From JABDMH01 sp965223215 (GTDB lineage Bacteria > Bacteroidota > Bacteroidia > Chitinophagales > Saprospiraceae), in contig CBDCVZ010000010.1 of NCBI GenBank assembly GCA_965223215.1, positions 4,030,001 to 4,094,000 of the forward strand: a stretch of 64,000 nucleotides of DNA, given 5' to 3'. Below are positions 1-9,578 of this stretch, piece by piece. Made by a program: the position numbers and the translations under genes. How positions within the stretch are numbered: position 1 is the first letter of the stretch; the number at the start of each line of letters is the position of its first letter. The notes below the pieces were generated by a model. The model saw nothing but the letters and a program-made list of their open reading frames with translations. It ran no database searches and was not told the DNA's origin.

Positions 1-1021
1 AACTAGAATCAATCATGAGGTTGCCACCATCGTCTATTGAGGTCTCAAACAGGTAATCACCGCCTTTTTTGACTTGAAGCTTTCCTGTGTAGACCACACC
101 GTAATGATCCGCTTGATCTGTCACCTCTTTCGGATCAAACCGTGAAGCCGAGCCAGATTTGACCGGTGTTAACGTATCCCAATCGGGGATATAATCCCAC
201 TCGCCATGGTACAGTGCGTAGGTAAGATCTGTCAGTTCCAAGGTATCTGTCGCGTACATTTTGTACTGTATGTTCCTGAAGGCCACCGGTCCATGATCTC
301 CTTGAAGCATTAATGGACCCAGAGCGCTTTCATCATCAAACGAAGCTGCTCGCGTAGGTCCAGATAAGGTTACGTTTTCATGTATGCGAAATCCATTCAG
401 GTCAACAAATTCAAATCTTGCATCTTTGACCTTCTTTCCGGACGCATTAAATCTTGGTGCTCGAAAAAGAACATGAAAATGCTGCCATAACCCAGGGCAT
501 TTAGCAGCATTTACCTTTGGTTTGAAACCTTCAAAACCCTGTTGACCGTCGGCACGTGACGGATCCCATCGTTGATATATGCCACCCATGTCACTAAAGC
601 TGACTGGGTCCTTCATCCAACTATCGAACAATTGAACCTCATAGCGACCCTGCAGGTAGATCCCTGAATTTGATCCCTTGGGCATCATAACCTCGATGTG
701 CAGCTCCAGATCTCCATGCTCCAGCTGGGTCATTAGATTGCCATTAGCATCCTCTTGAACCATGTTAGCTAGCACCCCGGTCCCTGGCTGTATAGATAGG
801 TTATGGCGTTGATTAAGATCACATGTAGCATCACCGGCAATTTGCCAGTTTTTGGTAGGATTTTGAAATGTGGAAAGATCATCAAGACTTACTTCTTTAA
901 ATGGCAAAATCTCTGGCACAGCATCTGCCTTCATCTCCTCACTCTCCGCTCCTTGCTTTTCATTCACTTGACAACCCAGCAAAATCGAAACTGCCAGAAT
1001 AGTCATTACGACTCTTACCAT
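1..1021 (-). CDS. DUF1080 family lipoprotein (3-keto-disaccharide hydrolase type), 3' end beyond the window
   Basis: The reading frame is open from an ATG at 1021 down to the window edge, giving 340 residues without a stop. Residues 1-18 form a lipoprotein signal ending in a lipobox (ILLGC), so the protein is probably membrane-anchored in the periplasm or on the outer membrane. The following part has the DUF1080/LamG-like fold pattern (GDLELHIEVMMPKGSNSG, then an RYEVQLFDSW segment and WQHFHVLFRAPRF). DUF1080 members in Bacteroides hydrolyse 3-keto-glucosides; that is family knowledge, not shown here. Near the edge a second domain starts with GDYLFETSIDDGG, which resembles the beginning of a PA14 domain. 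It is the last visible gene of the same-strand run headed by PSD1 pair A, but a 365-bp gap separates it from the peptidase gene, so it may have its own promoter. It is truncated by the window, not by mutation. Confidence 0.85.
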   Translation of the reverse strand, partial: MVRVVMTILAVSILLGCQVNEKQGAESEEMKADAVPEILPFKEVSLDDLSTFQNPTKNWQIAGDATCDLNQRHNLSIQPGTGVLANMVQEDANGNLMTQLEHGDLELHIEVMMPKGSNSGIYLQGRYEVQLFDSWMKDPVSFSDMGGIYQRWDPSRADGQQGFEGFKPKVNAAKCPGLWQHFHVLFRAPRFNASGKKVKDARFEFVDLNGFRIHENVTLSGPTRAASFDDESALGPLMLQGDHGPVAFRNIQYKMYATDTLELTDLTYALYHGEWDYIPDWDTLTPVKSGSASRFDPKEVTDQADHYGVVYTGKLQVKKGGDYLFETSIDDGGNLMIDSS

Positions 1022-1386
1022 TGAAAATTCTCTTGATTTGAAATGGGCTGGAAAATACTAAAATTCGGGCGTTTGAAACGCCCACCCAAAACGTAACATC
1101 TGTGAAGATTCGCTCCTCTCCGGAACAAATAAAAAGCACTAATTCAGCGGCCGATTCATTGGCCAAGTCGTGGATACCCTAACCACCCTGCGTTGCTTCA
1201 TGAATAAATTAGAGCAATTAATCTGTTGGGGTACAGCTCACAACAAATAACTATCGAAAGAGTAGGAATGTTATTTGAGCTTAGGGAATCCGCTTATGCT
1301 ACTGCCTTTTTATTAGGTCTAGTCAGGTGTGTATGCCCATACAAATGTTTTCCTCCCTCAGTGTCAGGCCATACAGTTGAAAAAAG
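1022..1386. other. Intergenic gap of 365 bp without a recognised gene
   Basis: This gap lies between the DUF1080 lipoprotein gene and the S9 peptidase gene, both on the minus strand. Short open frames exist on both strands, but none has a family pattern, a signal peptide or a sensible start context. A leader and promoter for the DUF1080 gene are the most likely content. No clear -7 element was identified. Confidence 0.4.
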
Positions 1387-3423
1387 TTATTGCCGATATT
1401 TTTTAAACCAGGCCAGGATGTGATCAATCTTCGTAATCAACTGACTGGGTCGATTTGCAATTAAGTGATATGCACCCGGAACCTCAACCAAAGCTGTTTC
1501 TATCCCTCGAATTTTAAGGGCGTGATAAAGCTGCTTTGCTTCTGAAAGGGGAGTTCTTAGATCAGCTGTACCTACCATCACGAGTGTGGGAGTTTGAATA
1601 TTACCCACTAACGAAACGGGTGAAAAATTCATATAGGTCTCGATGTTTTCCCAAGGCTGACCGGGATACCTCGAATGTGCATAACCAAAATAATTATCTG
1701 CCGTTAGGGTTTTACTGATCCAATTCATGACGGGCTTAATGACCGCTGCTGAGCGAAAACGATTGTTTTTACCAATCATCCAGGCGCTCATGATCCCACC
1801 TGCACTACCACCCGTTACAAAGAGACTATCTTCCGCAATGTATCCTGTCTCGATCATAGCATCGACCCCGTCCATTACGTCATTGTAGTCCTCACCCGGA
1901 TAATTGTGATAAAGTAAATTTCCAAATTCTTCACCATAGCTCGTGCTTCCCCTTGGATTTGGATAAAATACTACGAAGCCAGCGGACGCGTAGAGCTGCA
2001 TCTCTGGAGAAAATCGATCTCCATAATTGGATATTGGCCCACCGTGATTTTCGACCAGGAGCGGGTATTTTTCCGCTGCATTAAAAAAGGGAGGCTTCAC
2101 GATCCAGCCCTGAATATCGCGACCATCAAAGGTTGACTTATACCAGATTTCTTCGACCTGGCCAAGGGTTCGAAATGGCAAGAGGTCGTCATTTAACTGC
2201 ATCACCAAACTGCTTTCTTCGTCGGATTCCGAAAGCAGTGCGAGCTCTGATGGATGGTAAGGGGTCGTTTTTGTAAATGCAATGGCTCCACTCCTTGATA
2301 CAGAAAAGGATCCTCCGCCATATGGCCGTGCTACCCCCGTACCTCCAAGGTCATCAGCTAGTTTCTTTGTATCACCAGTCAATGAGACTCGGCCTATTTT
2401 TGTATTGCCAAATTCATCGTACTGAAAATAAATCGATTGATCATCCGAAGACCACTGTGGACTTGAAACACTTCGATCCAGGCCTGTTACCAGCTCCCTT
2501 TTGTTACCGCCATCCCAATCCATAATGTACAGCTTCGTGAGTTGATATGTTTGCACTCGATCGTCGAATCCCAGATAAGCAATCCGACTACCATCAGTGG
2601 ATGCGATGGCCGAGTGGTCAGGTCCTTGCCTATTGGTCAAGGCCTGAATTTTACCATCTGCTACAGTGACCAGGTACAATTCCGAATTTCGAAAGTCGAG
2701 TGCGGCATTGTCGTTGCGATTCCCTGAAATCACTAAGTGTGATCCATTGTTCACCCATTGGGGTGTCCCCGAGTGGTTAAAATCTCCGTTGGTTAGCTGT
2801 CGTGGTGATCCACCCATGGCTGAAACCACAAAAAGATGTCGATAACCAGGTTCGAGATATCCAGTGCCATCGGCTTCATGTTTCAACCTTGTAATTACTT
2901 TGGGATGATCCGCCCAGTGTGCACCCTTGGGTTTCGGGGGTGGAGCGACGAGGGAGGGTTCAGAATCGGGAGCAAGCATCGTGAAGGCCAGGTGCTTGCC
3001 GTCTGGTGACCAACTCAACCCTGCGGGAGATCTTTCCAATTGTGTGATTCTCGCGGTTACTCCAGAATTTTGCCAATACATGAATATTTCAGAACCCTGA
3101 TCTGTACGGCTGGTATAGGCAATGCGATCACCACTGGGTGACCACCGCGGATTTCCTTCGGAGACGTCAGCAGAGGTTAGTTTTTGGTGCCGACTGCCAT
3201 CGGAATTGATGATCCACAACCGTGATTGTCGACGATCATTCATGATATCCATACCACGGCGCACGTAAACGATCTCCTTCCCAGAAGGTGAAATCTGAGG
3301 ATCATCTACCCACTCAAGTGCAAATACATCAAGATTAGAAAATGCCGGCCAATCTTGAGCATAAGAGAAAGTCGATACCGCAAGGATCGTAAGAAGTATT
3401 GTCCACCTGCTATTCATAATCAA
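1387..3423 (-). CDS. Secreted S9 family peptidase (prolyl oligopeptidase/acylaminoacyl peptidase type)
   Basis: The 678-residue product has a Sec signal peptide (about residues 1-22, ending SYAQ) and then a beta-propeller of PD40/TolB-like blades (repeated SPSG, WSPSGDRIAY, WSPDGKHLAF, WSSDDQSIYF motifs, about 40-390). The C-terminal alpha/beta-hydrolase domain is about 440-678. The catalytic triad is visible as Ser540 in GGSAGG, Asp621 in GTADLR and His653 in GAYH. Family members cleave short peptides after being gated by the propeller; here the peptidase is probably periplasmic. It follows the PhyH-like gene on the same strand after 116 bp and could share its transcript with PSD1 pair A. 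Length and motif order are normal for S9C-type enzymes. The substrate cannot be read from the sequence. Confidence 0.92.
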   Translation of the reverse strand: MIMNSRWTILLTILAVSTFSYAQDWPAFSNLDVFALEWVDDPQISPSGKEIVYVRRGMDIMNDRRQSRLWIINSDGSRHQKLTSADVSEGNPRWSPSGDRIAYTSRTDQGSEIFMYWQNSGVTARITQLERSPAGLSWSPDGKHLAFTMLAPDSEPSLVAPPPKPKGAHWADHPKVITRLKHEADGTGYLEPGYRHLFVVSAMGGSPRQLTNGDFNHSGTPQWVNNGSHLVISGNRNDNAALDFRNSELYLVTVADGKIQALTNRQGPDHSAIASTDGSRIAYLGFDDRVQTYQLTKLYIMDWDGGNKRELVTGLDRSVSSPQWSSDDQSIYFQYDEFGNTKIGRVSLTGDTKKLADDLGGTGVARPYGGGSFSVSRSGAIAFTKTTPYHPSELALLSESDEESSLVMQLNDDLLPFRTLGQVEEIWYKSTFDGRDIQGWIVKPPFFNAAEKYPLLVENHGGPISNYGDRFSPEMQLYASAGFVVFYPNPRGSTSYGEEFGNLLYHNYPGEDYNDVMDGVDAMIETGYIAEDSLFVTGGSAGGIMSAWMIGKNNRFRSAAVIKPVMNWISKTLTADNYFGYAHSRYPGQPWENIETYMNFSPVSLVGNIQTPTLVMVGTADLRTPLSEAKQLYHALKIRGIETALVEVPGAYHLIANRPSQLITKIDHILAWFKKYRQ

Positions 3424-3539
3424 CCAATTTTTATGTTTTTAAGTACGACTGTGCTCCCACTGATTTGGCAGGGTAAATCCCTTCGAAAAAATTAGGAAGT
3501 AAATCACCTGAACATTTTTCTGACTTTTTCCAAAAATGA

Positions 3540-4421
3540 TTATTCTGACATCAAAAGAGGAAAGAAGTCGCCCTGCATTTTTTTGCCTTTCGGAATAACA
3601 GGTACGCCTTGTAAAGGTGGATCATTGGACAGTGAAGTTGTTCCCTCCCTAAAAACATTTAGCACAAAGGCTCGTCTTGATCTTGAGGACGTATTAGCAG
3701 CACTTCCATGCACCATGAGGGGGTGATGAAATGTCCCGTACCCTGCTTTCATTTCTGCAAACACGGGATGCTTTAATTGTTCTTTCTGCTCAGGTGTCAG
3801 GAATTGGGTCAAACCATCCATATCTCCGGCTAGCTCGGGCTTATCTAGTAATCCCCAGCGATGGCTACCAGGGATATATTGCAAACAACCATTTGATTGA
3901 TCAGCATCATCCAAGCCAACCCAGCAGGTAAGATGTGCCATCGGACCAGTTCGGGTCCAGTAGCTGTAATCTTGATGCCAGGCGACGTTGCCTCCATGGT
4001 TGGCAGGTTTACAAAATAATTGGTCATGCCAAAATCGAACACCACCGCCCAACAACTGCTTAGCTGCCATTCGAAATCTAGGGCTCCAGAGCACATCGTG
4101 AAATCCAGGTTTAATTCGCCAGTGACCTAAAGCATGAAACACTATTTTATTGGGGTCGGTCGACTCATTGCTGTGATATTCATGAAATAATTTATTTCCT
4201 GGATAGTCAGGATTCACTAAATCTTGCAACTCCGTACGCAATTGTTCGATTTGGCTGTTTTCCAAGATTTTGATACCGGACAAGTATCCATGCTCATGAA
4301 AAAAATCAACTTGCTCATCTGTCAGTCGGTATTGATCCCATTCTCCTTCTGAGGTAGGTTCACTAAAGAGCGTACTGACAAGATGATGCTCCTTGGATAG
4401 GTCTTGAATTTGAATCGACAT
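3540..4421 (-). CDS. Phytanoyl-CoA dioxygenase (PhyH) family Fe(II)/2-oxoglutarate oxygenase
   Basis: The 293-residue protein carries the PhyH double-stranded beta-helix signature. The iron ligands are His149 and Asp151 (WHQDYSYW) and the distal His238 (MVHGSAAN), with an Arg pair at about 249-250 that would bind 2-oxoglutarate. No signal peptide is present, so it should act in the cytoplasm on a small molecule. PhyH relatives hydroxylate very different substrates, including fatty acyl-CoAs, ectoine and halogenated or glycan-derived compounds, so the substrate is unknown. The gene starts 39 bp after the DUF1501 stop of pair A and is probably cotranscribed. PhyH-like genes are often found next to DUF1501/PSD1 genes in planctomycetes, which fits a shared catabolic job; that link is inference. 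Confidence 0.92.
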   Translation of the reverse strand: MSIQIQDLSKEHHLVSTLFSEPTSEGEWDQYRLTDEQVDFFHEHGYLSGIKILENSQIEQLRTELQDLVNPDYPGNKLFHEYHSNESTDPNKIVFHALGHWRIKPGFHDVLWSPRFRMAAKQLLGGGVRFWHDQLFCKPANHGGNVAWHQDYSYWTRTGPMAHLTCWVGLDDADQSNGCLQYIPGSHRWGLLDKPELAGDMDGLTQFLTPEQKEQLKHPVFAEMKAGYGTFHHPLMVHGSAANTSSRSRRAFVLNVFREGTTSLSNDPPLQGVPVIPKGKKMQGDFFPLLMSE

Positions 4422-4460
4422 TCTGATTTCTGTTTTTAAGTCTTTCTATGTTTGGTTGAA

Positions 4461-5915
4461 TTATGCTAAAACATCGTTGACAACATGGCCATGAACATCG
4501 GTCAGCCGGTAACGCCTACCCTGATGCTTGAAAATTAATTTTTCGTGGTCAATGCCTAGTAGATGCAAAAGGGTGGCTTGAAAATCATGAACATGCACAG
4601 GATCCTTAACGATGTTGTAGGAAAAGTCGTCCGTTTCACCATAACTAAATCCGGCCTTTACACCAGCTCCCGCCATCCACATCGTGAAACATCTGGGATG
4701 ATGATCGCGACCATAGTTGTCTACGGTTAATTTACCCTGCGAATAGACGGTTCGGCCAAATTCACCTCCCCAAATCACGAGGGTGTCTTCTAATAGTCCG
4801 CGATCTTTTAGATCTCGCAACAAAGCCGCGGTAGCTTGATCTGTGCTTTTTGCTTGATTTTTAATACCAGCTGGCAGAAAGGTATGCTGATCCCAACCCT
4901 GATGATACAGTTGAACAAATCGGACATCCTTTTCCAGCAATTTTCTCGCCAGCAGACAATTGGCTGCATAGGTCCCAGGATCGCGGCTATCAGGGCCATA
5001 AGCATCATAGACCTGAGCAGATTCTCCAGACATATCCGTTACTTCAGGTACCGAGGTCTGCATTCTGAATGCCATTTCATATTGAGCAATCCGCTCACTG
5101 ATGTTGGGATCATGGTAAGTCTCTTCCTGCAGTTGATTTAATTTCTTTAGATAATCCAACATACTTCGACGGTCACTCCGTTGGTACCCCTTGGGGTCAT
5201 TCAAGAAGAGAACGGGGTCCTTCCCTGACCTAAATTGAACACCCTGATATCGGGTTGGCAAAAATCCGTTGCCCCACAGTCGAGCATATAAAGGCTGGCC
5301 CCCAGCATTTTTAGAAACCAAAACGATAAAACTCGGTAAGTTGTCATTAAGACTACCCAGACCATAACTGACCCAAGCACCAATTGATGGACGTCCAGCA
5401 ATTTGGTGTCCACTTTGGAAAAATGTAATGGCGGGATCGTGGTTGATGGCTTCCGTATACATTGTCTTTATCAAACACAAATCATCAACGATCTGAGCTG
5501 TATGTGGAAACAATTCACTTACCCACGCTCCTGACTGTCCGTACTGTTTGAAATCAAACCTTGAAGCGGCAATGGGAATGGAAGACTGACCTGCACTCAT
5601 ACCCGTGAGTCGCTGACCTTTTCGTACGGAATCCGGCAATTGACTTCCATGCATTTCATGTAGCATTGGCTTGTAATCAAAGAGGTCAAGTTGTGAAGGT
5701 CCACCACTCATGAACAGATAGACAATGCGCTTCGCTTTAGGGGCTACCTGTGGAAACCTCCAAGAGACGTCTTTCATCAAATCATCGGCTCCTCGCAAAC
5801 GATCCAACCCCAGTAGAGATCCCAACGCCATTGCTCCTAATCCAAGGGAACCGCGAGTGAGAAATGCCCGACGCTGCTTTTGCAAGCTCATTTTTTTGAA
5901 ATCAAGGTTGTCCAT
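4461..5915 (-). CDS. DUF1501 family protein with Tat signal (pair A)
   Basis: The product has 484 residues. I place the start at 5915, where the ATG shares one base with the TAA stop of the upstream PSD1 gene (TAATG), instead of at the longer open frame from 6029, which would overlap PSD1 by more than 100 bp. The N-terminus has a twin-arginine motif (QRRAFLTRGSLG, residues 14 onward) followed by a hydrophobic stretch, so export of a folded protein by Tat is likely. Typical DUF1501 blocks are visible: YLFMSGGPSQLDLFDYKP, DTLVIWGGEFGRT, GRDHHPRCFTMWMAG and a terminal HQGRRYRLTDVHGHVV. DUF1501 is related to the alkaline phosphatase/sulfatase fold, but its reaction is not established. The one-base overlap implies translational coupling with PSD1, so the two proteins probably work together. 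It is a close paralogue of the pair B DUF1501 protein. Confidence 0.95.
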   Translation of the reverse strand: MDNLDFKKMSLQKQRRAFLTRGSLGLGAMALGSLLGLDRLRGADDLMKDVSWRFPQVAPKAKRIVYLFMSGGPSQLDLFDYKPMLHEMHGSQLPDSVRKGQRLTGMSAGQSSIPIAASRFDFKQYGQSGAWVSELFPHTAQIVDDLCLIKTMYTEAINHDPAITFFQSGHQIAGRPSIGAWVSYGLGSLNDNLPSFIVLVSKNAGGQPLYARLWGNGFLPTRYQGVQFRSGKDPVLFLNDPKGYQRSDRRSMLDYLKKLNQLQEETYHDPNISERIAQYEMAFRMQTSVPEVTDMSGESAQVYDAYGPDSRDPGTYAANCLLARKLLEKDVRFVQLYHQGWDQHTFLPAGIKNQAKSTDQATAALLRDLKDRGLLEDTLVIWGGEFGRTVYSQGKLTVDNYGRDHHPRCFTMWMAGAGVKAGFSYGETDDFSYNIVKDPVHVHDFQATLLHLLGIDHEKLIFKHQGRRYRLTDVHGHVVNDVLA

Positions 5916-8900
5916 TAGCGCTTTATTAGGGATGCGTCCATATTCATCATGGTGCTTGCGACCACGGTATTGGCAGCCAATAGCACTTTTTCTTTCGATT
6001 CGACTTTTGTCAGTCCAGTGGAGAGCCACCCTTCCATTTTTTCAGGGGCGGCCCTGAATTTCTTGACCTCTAAACTTTGCAGTTCATTGAGCAGGGTTAC
6101 CTCCTCACTGGTGGGTTTCCTTCCAGTCAATTGCACAAAAGCCAACGACAGACCCTTGTCTTTGTCTTTAGAGATTTGTGCGCCTAGCACCCTTGCTGCC
6201 TCAATAAAAGTAGGATCGTTCATTAAGATTAGAGCTTGCAAGGGGGTCGTCGTCTTTTGTCGGCGCGGTTGACACTCATTGCGGTCAGGTGCATCAAAAG
6301 TCGATTGGGTGGGATGCGGAACACTTCGCTTCCAAATGGTATAGAGACTGCGACGATAAACCTGTTCTCGAGTGGGTGCCAAATATTTCCCGCCATTGAC
6401 TTTCCAAAGATTTTCTGGTTGGTAGGGATAAACACTAACCCCTCCAATCTGCTCATTCAGTAACCCACTTGCAAACAAGGCCTGATCTCTCAGCATTTCA
6501 GCAGCTAATCGCTCCGAGGGGCCACGAGCATACCATTCATTATCGGGATCTTGGACTAAGCGGTCAGCACTGGCAATAGAAGACTGCTGATAAGTCCTTG
6601 ACAACACAATTTTCTTGAGCAGTGCCTTAACATCCCACCCTGAGGACTGAAAATAGTGGGCCAACCAGTCCAATAATTTCGGATGCGTCGGCAATGATCC
6701 CTGATTACCAAAATCTTCTGCGGTTTGCACAATGCCATGACCCATTAGCAATTGCCAATATCGATTAACGGCCACCCTTGCAGTGAGTGGGTGAGTGGGG
6801 TCAAAGAGCCATTTCGCGAGCCCCAATCGATTTCGAGGCAGATTTGCCTTCATGGTCGATAATGAAGCTGGAACATCGGGTTTGACCTCATGCTTATAAA
6901 CATTATACTGGCCCCGATCAAGCACGAAAGTGGGTCGCCGCTCGGCCATTTCTTCCATGACCATCAGCTCAGGTACGGTATCGAGCACCTCTGCCTTCTT
7001 TACCAGCCACCTTCTCAATTCTTCTTGCTGGGCACGCCACTCCTGATTTTGGGTGGCTGTGTAATACGCTTTCCAAAGGTCTTTGTCTATAGAGGCAGAC
7101 TGACCATTCACCGCAGTTCGACACAAGCTCGAAAAATGAAGTGGATCATATAATTGGATCGCCTCCATTTCAGTCAAAGCTCGGTTGAAGACCATGACGT
7201 CATCAATGGTGGCACCTTTTACACCGATGCCTCTCCACCTGGCTCCGAGTTGTAGTCCCGGTTCTTTTTTGCGGTTGAATAAGATGCTTTTGTAAAGATT
7301 ATCGACTTTGGTCTTACCAGTTTGCTTTCTTCCATTAATATATAATTGAAGACCCTCTGCTTTTCCCAATCCATCATAGGCGAAAACAATTTGGATCCAT
7401 TCATTTTTCGGCACGTGATCTACGTATTTGACAATGGCATTATTAGGTGTGGTACGTGCTAAAAGTAGTTCGAATCGATCATCCTTGAGTGCGAGGTGAT
7501 AGCCTCTAAAATTATACAACGCAGCCCCATCACCCTTATGAAAAATCACGCCGTCGCTTAGGGTTTCTGGAAGATTTATCCAGAGTGCCACTGAAAATGC
7601 ATCGTGTCGATCAAAAATACCGACATCACCCAAGTCCAACCACGCATCTCCATCGAGTCGAAGACCTGCACCTTTCCTTCCATTTTGATATTTCGCTGGG
7701 ATATCCTCTGAAATAAACTGTTGACGCATCACACCTGCGCGGCCTGGTACTAAGCGGTTGTTGGTATGTCGATCTAAAGGAAAATGGGCGATTAATCCTG
7801 CTGGCAATTTCTTAGCTGCAATCTTATGGCGCTCACGGGTCATCCAAGATTCAAATCTTTCATTTTCTGCGGACGCAGCCATCGCATTTTCCAATCCATC
7901 CATCTTTTGATCTAGGTAATCTACGATTGAATCCACTTTCTCATCGGTCAGGAGAAGGGTCGGTACCGGCATAGCGTTTGAGAAGTCGATCTGACCTGCT
8001 TCATTGATTTGATTGAAAAAACTGAATAACTGGTAGTATTCCTCTTGTGAAACCGGATCGTACTTATGATCATGACAGCGAGCGCATCCCAAAGTCAAGC
8101 CAAGAAAGGCCGTACCCAAGGTGTTAGTTCGATCAGCCACATACTCCACCCTGAACTCTTCATCGACGATGCCACCTTCCATGTTTTGTTGATGATTGCG
8201 ATTAAAACCCGTTGCAATGATTTGTTCCCGCGTGGGATTTGGCAACAGATCACCAGCCAGCTGCCAGGTCACAAACTGATCGTACGGCATATTTTCATTG
8301 AGTGCCTTAATCACCCAGTCGCGCCACGGTGACATATCACGATATCGATCAACCGTGTAACCATGGGTATCAGCATAACGTGCCAAATCCAACCAATCGA
8401 CTGCCATACGCTCACCATACGTTGGATTAGACAGCATCTCTTCCACGACTCGTTCAAAAGCTTGAGGACTGGAATCCGCCAGGAAGGACTCTATTTGGTC
8501 GACCGTTGGCGGAATTCCGGTGAGATCGAATGCAACTCGTCGCAATAGGATCTCTTTGGTAGCTGGTGGAGAAGGTTTCATGCCCCGCATATCCAGTGCC
8601 TCCAACACAAATAAATCAATCGGGTTATCACTCCAGTCCTCATCATTTACTTTTGGTAAAGGAGGCGTCTGCGGAGGTGTAAAAGCCCAGTGCGGTTTGT
8701 ATTCAGCTCCCTGATCAATCCATTTGATGAGCAATGCTTTCTCATGCGTATTTAGGCTGAGATTTGACTCGGGTGGAGGCATGATCATCTCTTGGTCCTC
8801 ACTCAATATCCTTAAGACCATTTGACTTTGGTTGGGGCTCCCAGCTTTAATCGCTCTTTTGCCAGGGTTGTCCGGTAATTCACCAAAGGCTGCAGCAGGT

Positions 8901-9139
8901 AAATCTAACCGAAGACCCGCCTCACGTTTGGCATCATCAGGTCCATGACAGGCAAAGCAACGATCCGATAGGATAGGCTTAATCTCACTACTATAATCAA
9001 CAGGTCCATCTAAGCCCGCCAATACTTCCTTCAGATCATCCGAATAGTTGGTTTGGCAGGAGGTCATCACCATTGCGGCTAGGATGGCTCCGAATATGAT
9101 GCGTGCAAAATGATTAAATAGGAACGGATATCTTGGCAT
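5915..9139 (-). CDS. PSD1 / planctomycete cytochrome c domain lipoprotein with LamG-like insert (pair A)
   Basis: The 1074-residue product begins with a lipoprotein signal (lipobox MTSC, Cys28). A cytochrome c-like segment follows with a CFACH motif at 61-65, a potential covalent haem site. Next comes DUF1549 (LARYADTHGY, SPWRDWVIKALNE, QLAGDLLP), then a second cysteine motif CARCHDHKYDP. A LamG/concanavalin-like domain lies at about 490-680 (HFPLDR, GDAWLDLGD, IDDVMVFNRAL). DUF1553 fills the C-terminus (NRLGLAKWLF, LTARVAVNRYWQ, TPLQALILMNDPTF). Such proteins are known from planctomycetes, verrucomicrobia and some Bacteroidota; their reaction is unknown, although a redox role in periplasmic polymer breakdown is often proposed. 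The gene is first in the run PSD1-DUF1501-PhyH-S9 peptidase. Confidence 0.95.
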   Translation of the reverse strand: MPRYPFLFNHFARIIFGAILAAMVMTSCQTNYSDDLKEVLAGLDGPVDYSSEIKPILSDRCFACHGPDDAKREAGLRLDLPAAAFGELPDNPGKRAIKAGSPNQSQMVLRILSEDQEMIMPPPESNLSLNTHEKALLIKWIDQGAEYKPHWAFTPPQTPPLPKVNDEDWSDNPIDLFVLEALDMRGMKPSPPATKEILLRRVAFDLTGIPPTVDQIESFLADSSPQAFERVVEEMLSNPTYGERMAVDWLDLARYADTHGYTVDRYRDMSPWRDWVIKALNENMPYDQFVTWQLAGDLLPNPTREQIIATGFNRNHQQNMEGGIVDEEFRVEYVADRTNTLGTAFLGLTLGCARCHDHKYDPVSQEEYYQLFSFFNQINEAGQIDFSNAMPVPTLLLTDEKVDSIVDYLDQKMDGLENAMAASAENERFESWMTRERHKIAAKKLPAGLIAHFPLDRHTNNRLVPGRAGVMRQQFISEDIPAKYQNGRKGAGLRLDGDAWLDLGDVGIFDRHDAFSVALWINLPETLSDGVIFHKGDGAALYNFRGYHLALKDDRFELLLARTTPNNAIVKYVDHVPKNEWIQIVFAYDGLGKAEGLQLYINGRKQTGKTKVDNLYKSILFNRKKEPGLQLGARWRGIGVKGATIDDVMVFNRALTEMEAIQLYDPLHFSSLCRTAVNGQSASIDKDLWKAYYTATQNQEWRAQQEELRRWLVKKAEVLDTVPELMVMEEMAERRPTFVLDRGQYNVYKHEVKPDVPASLSTMKANLPRNRLGLAKWLFDPTHPLTARVAVNRYWQLLMGHGIVQTAEDFGNQGSLPTHPKLLDWLAHYFQSSGWDVKALLKKIVLSRTYQQSSIASADRLVQDPDNEWYARGPSERLAAEMLRDQALFASGLLNEQIGGVSVYPYQPENLWKVNGGKYLAPTREQVYRRSLYTIWKRSVPHPTQSTFDAPDRNECQPRRQKTTTPLQALILMNDPTFIEAARVLGAQISKDKDKGLSLAFVQLTGRKPTSEEVTLLNELQSLEVKKFRAAPEKMEGWLSTGLTKVESKEKVLLAANTVVASTMMNMDASLIKR

Positions 9140-9440
9140 CGTGAGTCAGTCGTCTCCTAAAATTAAAGAAATCAATAAATACGTGATCGCAAAAGAATCA
9201 ATCGATCAAAACCACTCAGATCTCAATTCTCAAAGTACTGAAAACGCAATGAATCCGGCCTTAAAAGGACGGGGACGAATGGATGGACTCGAATGATCGC
9301 TTTTATCGAGACGGCAGCCATGAACAATTATGTTTTTTGCTTGTATGCCAGGACATCGATTTTTCAAATTGTACTACCTTTGCACTTCAGATTTTATCAA
9401 CGTCAAAACCATAGATTTTTTTTGCGGTTGGTAGGAATCT
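9140..9440. other. Intergenic region upstream of pair A and of the tRNA-Leu(CAA) locus
   Basis: No protein-coding gene is supported here. The left part should hold the leader and promoter of the minus-strand PSD1 gene. The right part holds the candidate plus-strand promoter element at 9375-9382 described separately. The stretch is rich in A and T compared with the flanking genes. Confidence 0.4.
9375..9382 (+). promoter_or_regulatory. Candidate -7 promoter element (TACCTTTG) for the tRNA-Leu(CAA) locus
   Basis: The octamer matches the Bacteroidota -7 consensus TAnnTTTG exactly. It lies upstream of both the truncated tRNA copy and the complete tRNA gene, so one transcript could cover both. 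I do not see a TTG at the ideal -33 spacing, which lowers the confidence. Confidence 0.4.
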
Positions 9441-9481
9441 TTTTATTGACATCTTTGAGCCGAAGTGGCGGAACTGGTAGA
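9441..9481 (+). repeat. Truncated duplicate of the tRNA-Leu(CAA) 5' part and its leader (first copy of a 41-bp direct repeat)
   Basis: The 41 bases at 9441-9481 recur without change at 9561-9601, exactly 120 bp downstream, where they form the leader and first 23 bases of the complete tRNA-Leu gene. In this first copy the tRNA part starts at 9459 and stops after the D-loop (GGTAGA). What follows (9482-9558) does not continue into an anticodon arm, T-arm or matching acceptor strand. It has its own small inverted repeats (TCTACC/GGTAGA) instead. The copy is therefore a pseudo-tRNA fragment, left by a partial tandem duplication or by insertion of about 80 bp into an earlier duplicate. Confidence 0.85.
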
Positions 9482-9578
9482 TCTACCTCCGCAGTGCTAC
9501 GGTAGACAGGCGCGCTGGTTCTTACCACCGCCCACCAGATCTTTACAGAGGTAGAGATCATTTTATTGACATCTTTGA

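Noticed and set aside
5916..6029. Longer N-terminus of the pair A DUF1501 protein
   Set aside because: It would overlap the PSD1 coding region, and the Tat signal would not be N-terminal; the TAATG junction gives a better start.
9459..9558. A second functional tRNA gene upstream of tRNA-Leu(CAA)
   Set aside because: Only the 5' acceptor strand and D-arm are present; there is no matching 3' acceptor strand or T-arm before the next copy.
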